NCBI GenBank assembly: GCA_016867715.1
Contig: VGIW01000027.1
Coordinates: 1 to 35,920 of the forward strand
Direction of reading: 5' to 3'
Source: Candidatus Eisenbacteria bacterium
GTDB lineage: Bacteria; Orphanbacterota; Orphanbacteria; Orphanbacterales; Orphanbacteraceae
DNA: 35,920 nt
The notes under the pieces are model-generated. The model saw only the letters and a program-made list of their open reading frames with translations. It searched no databases and was not told the DNA's origin. Shown piece after piece: positions 35,477-35,920 of this stretch (within the stretch, counting starts at the first letter, position 1; the number at the start of each line of letters is the position of its first letter). Both the position numbers and the translations under genes were made by a program.

Positions 35477-35920
35477 CTACTCGGTCCCGCGCCGGTAGCC
35501 GCGGCTCGGCTCGTCCCCGCCCGATCCCTCTCCGCCCCGCCGCCGGAGCGGAAGCACGCCGGCCATCTCTCCGATCACGTTGACGAGCTCGGCGTCGCCT
35601 GGAATCACGATCTTCGCGTTCTCGCGGAGCGCCCGCTCGACCGTCTCGAGCTGCCGGAGAAGCTGCGCGTTTCCGATGAAGTACTTGTTCGCCGCCTCGT
35701 TCACGAGACGGATCGCTTCCGCCTCTCCTTCCGCCTCGAGGATTCTCGCTTGCTTGACCCCTTCCGCCTTCTTGATCTCCGCCCGCTTCATTCCGTCCGC
35801 CTCGCGCTCCCGGGCGTTCGCGAAGTCGAGCGCGGCGATCTTCTCATTCTCCGCCTTCACGACCTTGTTCATCGTCTCCTGGACGTCCTTGGGCGGGTCG
35901 ATCTCCTTCAGCTCCGTGCG
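35477..35920 (-). CDS. SPFH/Band 7 (stomatin/prohibitin-like) protein, 3' part
   Basis: The C-terminal 147 residues of a stomatin-family membrane protein; the frame runs off the window edge, so the N-terminal hydrophobic segment and most of the SPFH domain are missing. What is visible is the family's helical segment REREADGMKRAEIKKAEGVK, then ARILEAEGEAEAIRLVNEAA, where SPFH proteins form their coiled coil. The end is typical too (IVIPGDAELVNVIGEMAGVL), followed by a Gly/Arg-rich tail. Such proteins oligomerise in the cytoplasmic membrane and often work with NfeD-type proteases; none is visible here. Confidence 0.88.
   Translation of the reverse strand, partial: RTELKEIDPPKDVQETMNKVVKAENEKIAALDFANAREREADGMKRAEIKKAEGVKQARILEAEGEAEAIRLVNEAANKYFIGNAQLLRQLETVERALRENAKIVIPGDAELVNVIGEMAGVLPLRRRGGEGSGGDEPSRGYRRGTE

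Overview
The window is a high-GC chromosome fragment from a diderm (Gram-negative) bacterium. Evidence for an outer membrane is a TonB-dependent receptor, a Tad-pilus secretin and many signal peptides. Several traits recall the FCB-group candidate phyla (Eisenbacteria, Latescibacteria and relatives): exported beta-propeller and beta-helix proteins, a FlgD-like C-terminal Ig domain, and TPR proteins fused to TlpA-type thioredoxins. That placement is inference from style, not from a marker gene. No rRNA, tRNA, CRISPR array or intact insertion sequence was seen.

Layout. 1-1670: gene-poor accessory stretch with a sigma-54-like promoter, small exported or membrane proteins and a broken gene. 1736-3700: TPR-TlpA lipoprotein. 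3947-6566 (minus): TolB-like propeller, small unknown gene and a YgfZ/GcvT-family folate protein. 6744-7643: proline dehydrogenase, apparently starting at ATC. 7728-9912 (minus): HAD phosphatase and an exported beta-helix protein. 10107-13208 (minus): sppA, a PPDK/PEP-synthase regulatory protein and a STAS protein, probably one operon. 13276-13613: two copies of a 169-bp palindrome-rich tandem repeat. 13773-15551: second TPR-TlpA protein. 15743-22880: Tad (Flp) pilus machinery (prepilin peptidase, CpaB, CpaC, CpaE, CpaF, TadB, TadC), followed by a 35-residue membrane peptide, an exported protein and a large Ig-repeat lipoprotein; no pilin gene is recognisable.

26.7-34.7 kb forms a vitamin B12 neighbourhood. 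nrdJ (AdoCbl-dependent ribonucleotide reductase) lies behind a near-consensus promoter and two NrdR-like boxes 32 bp apart. It is followed by a PduO-type cobalamin adenosyltransferase, which makes the cofactor NrdJ needs. On the opposite strand a complete cobalamin riboswitch with a downstream intrinsic terminator controls a btuB-like TonB receptor. Two bases after the btuB stop comes an exported YncE-like beta-propeller protein, the same partnership as BtuB-BtuG of Bacteroides. Uptake, activation and use of B12 thus sit side by side; the propeller is the best candidate here for an undescribed component.

The second notable signal is a short tail, [ST]WGx[IVL]Kx-L[WF][QK], found at or near the C-terminus of three otherwise unrelated predicted proteins (about 0.8, 8.65 and 34.86 kb). 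Two of these have clear signal peptides, so it may be a sorting or anchoring signal. The window ends inside a stomatin/prohibitin-family gene.
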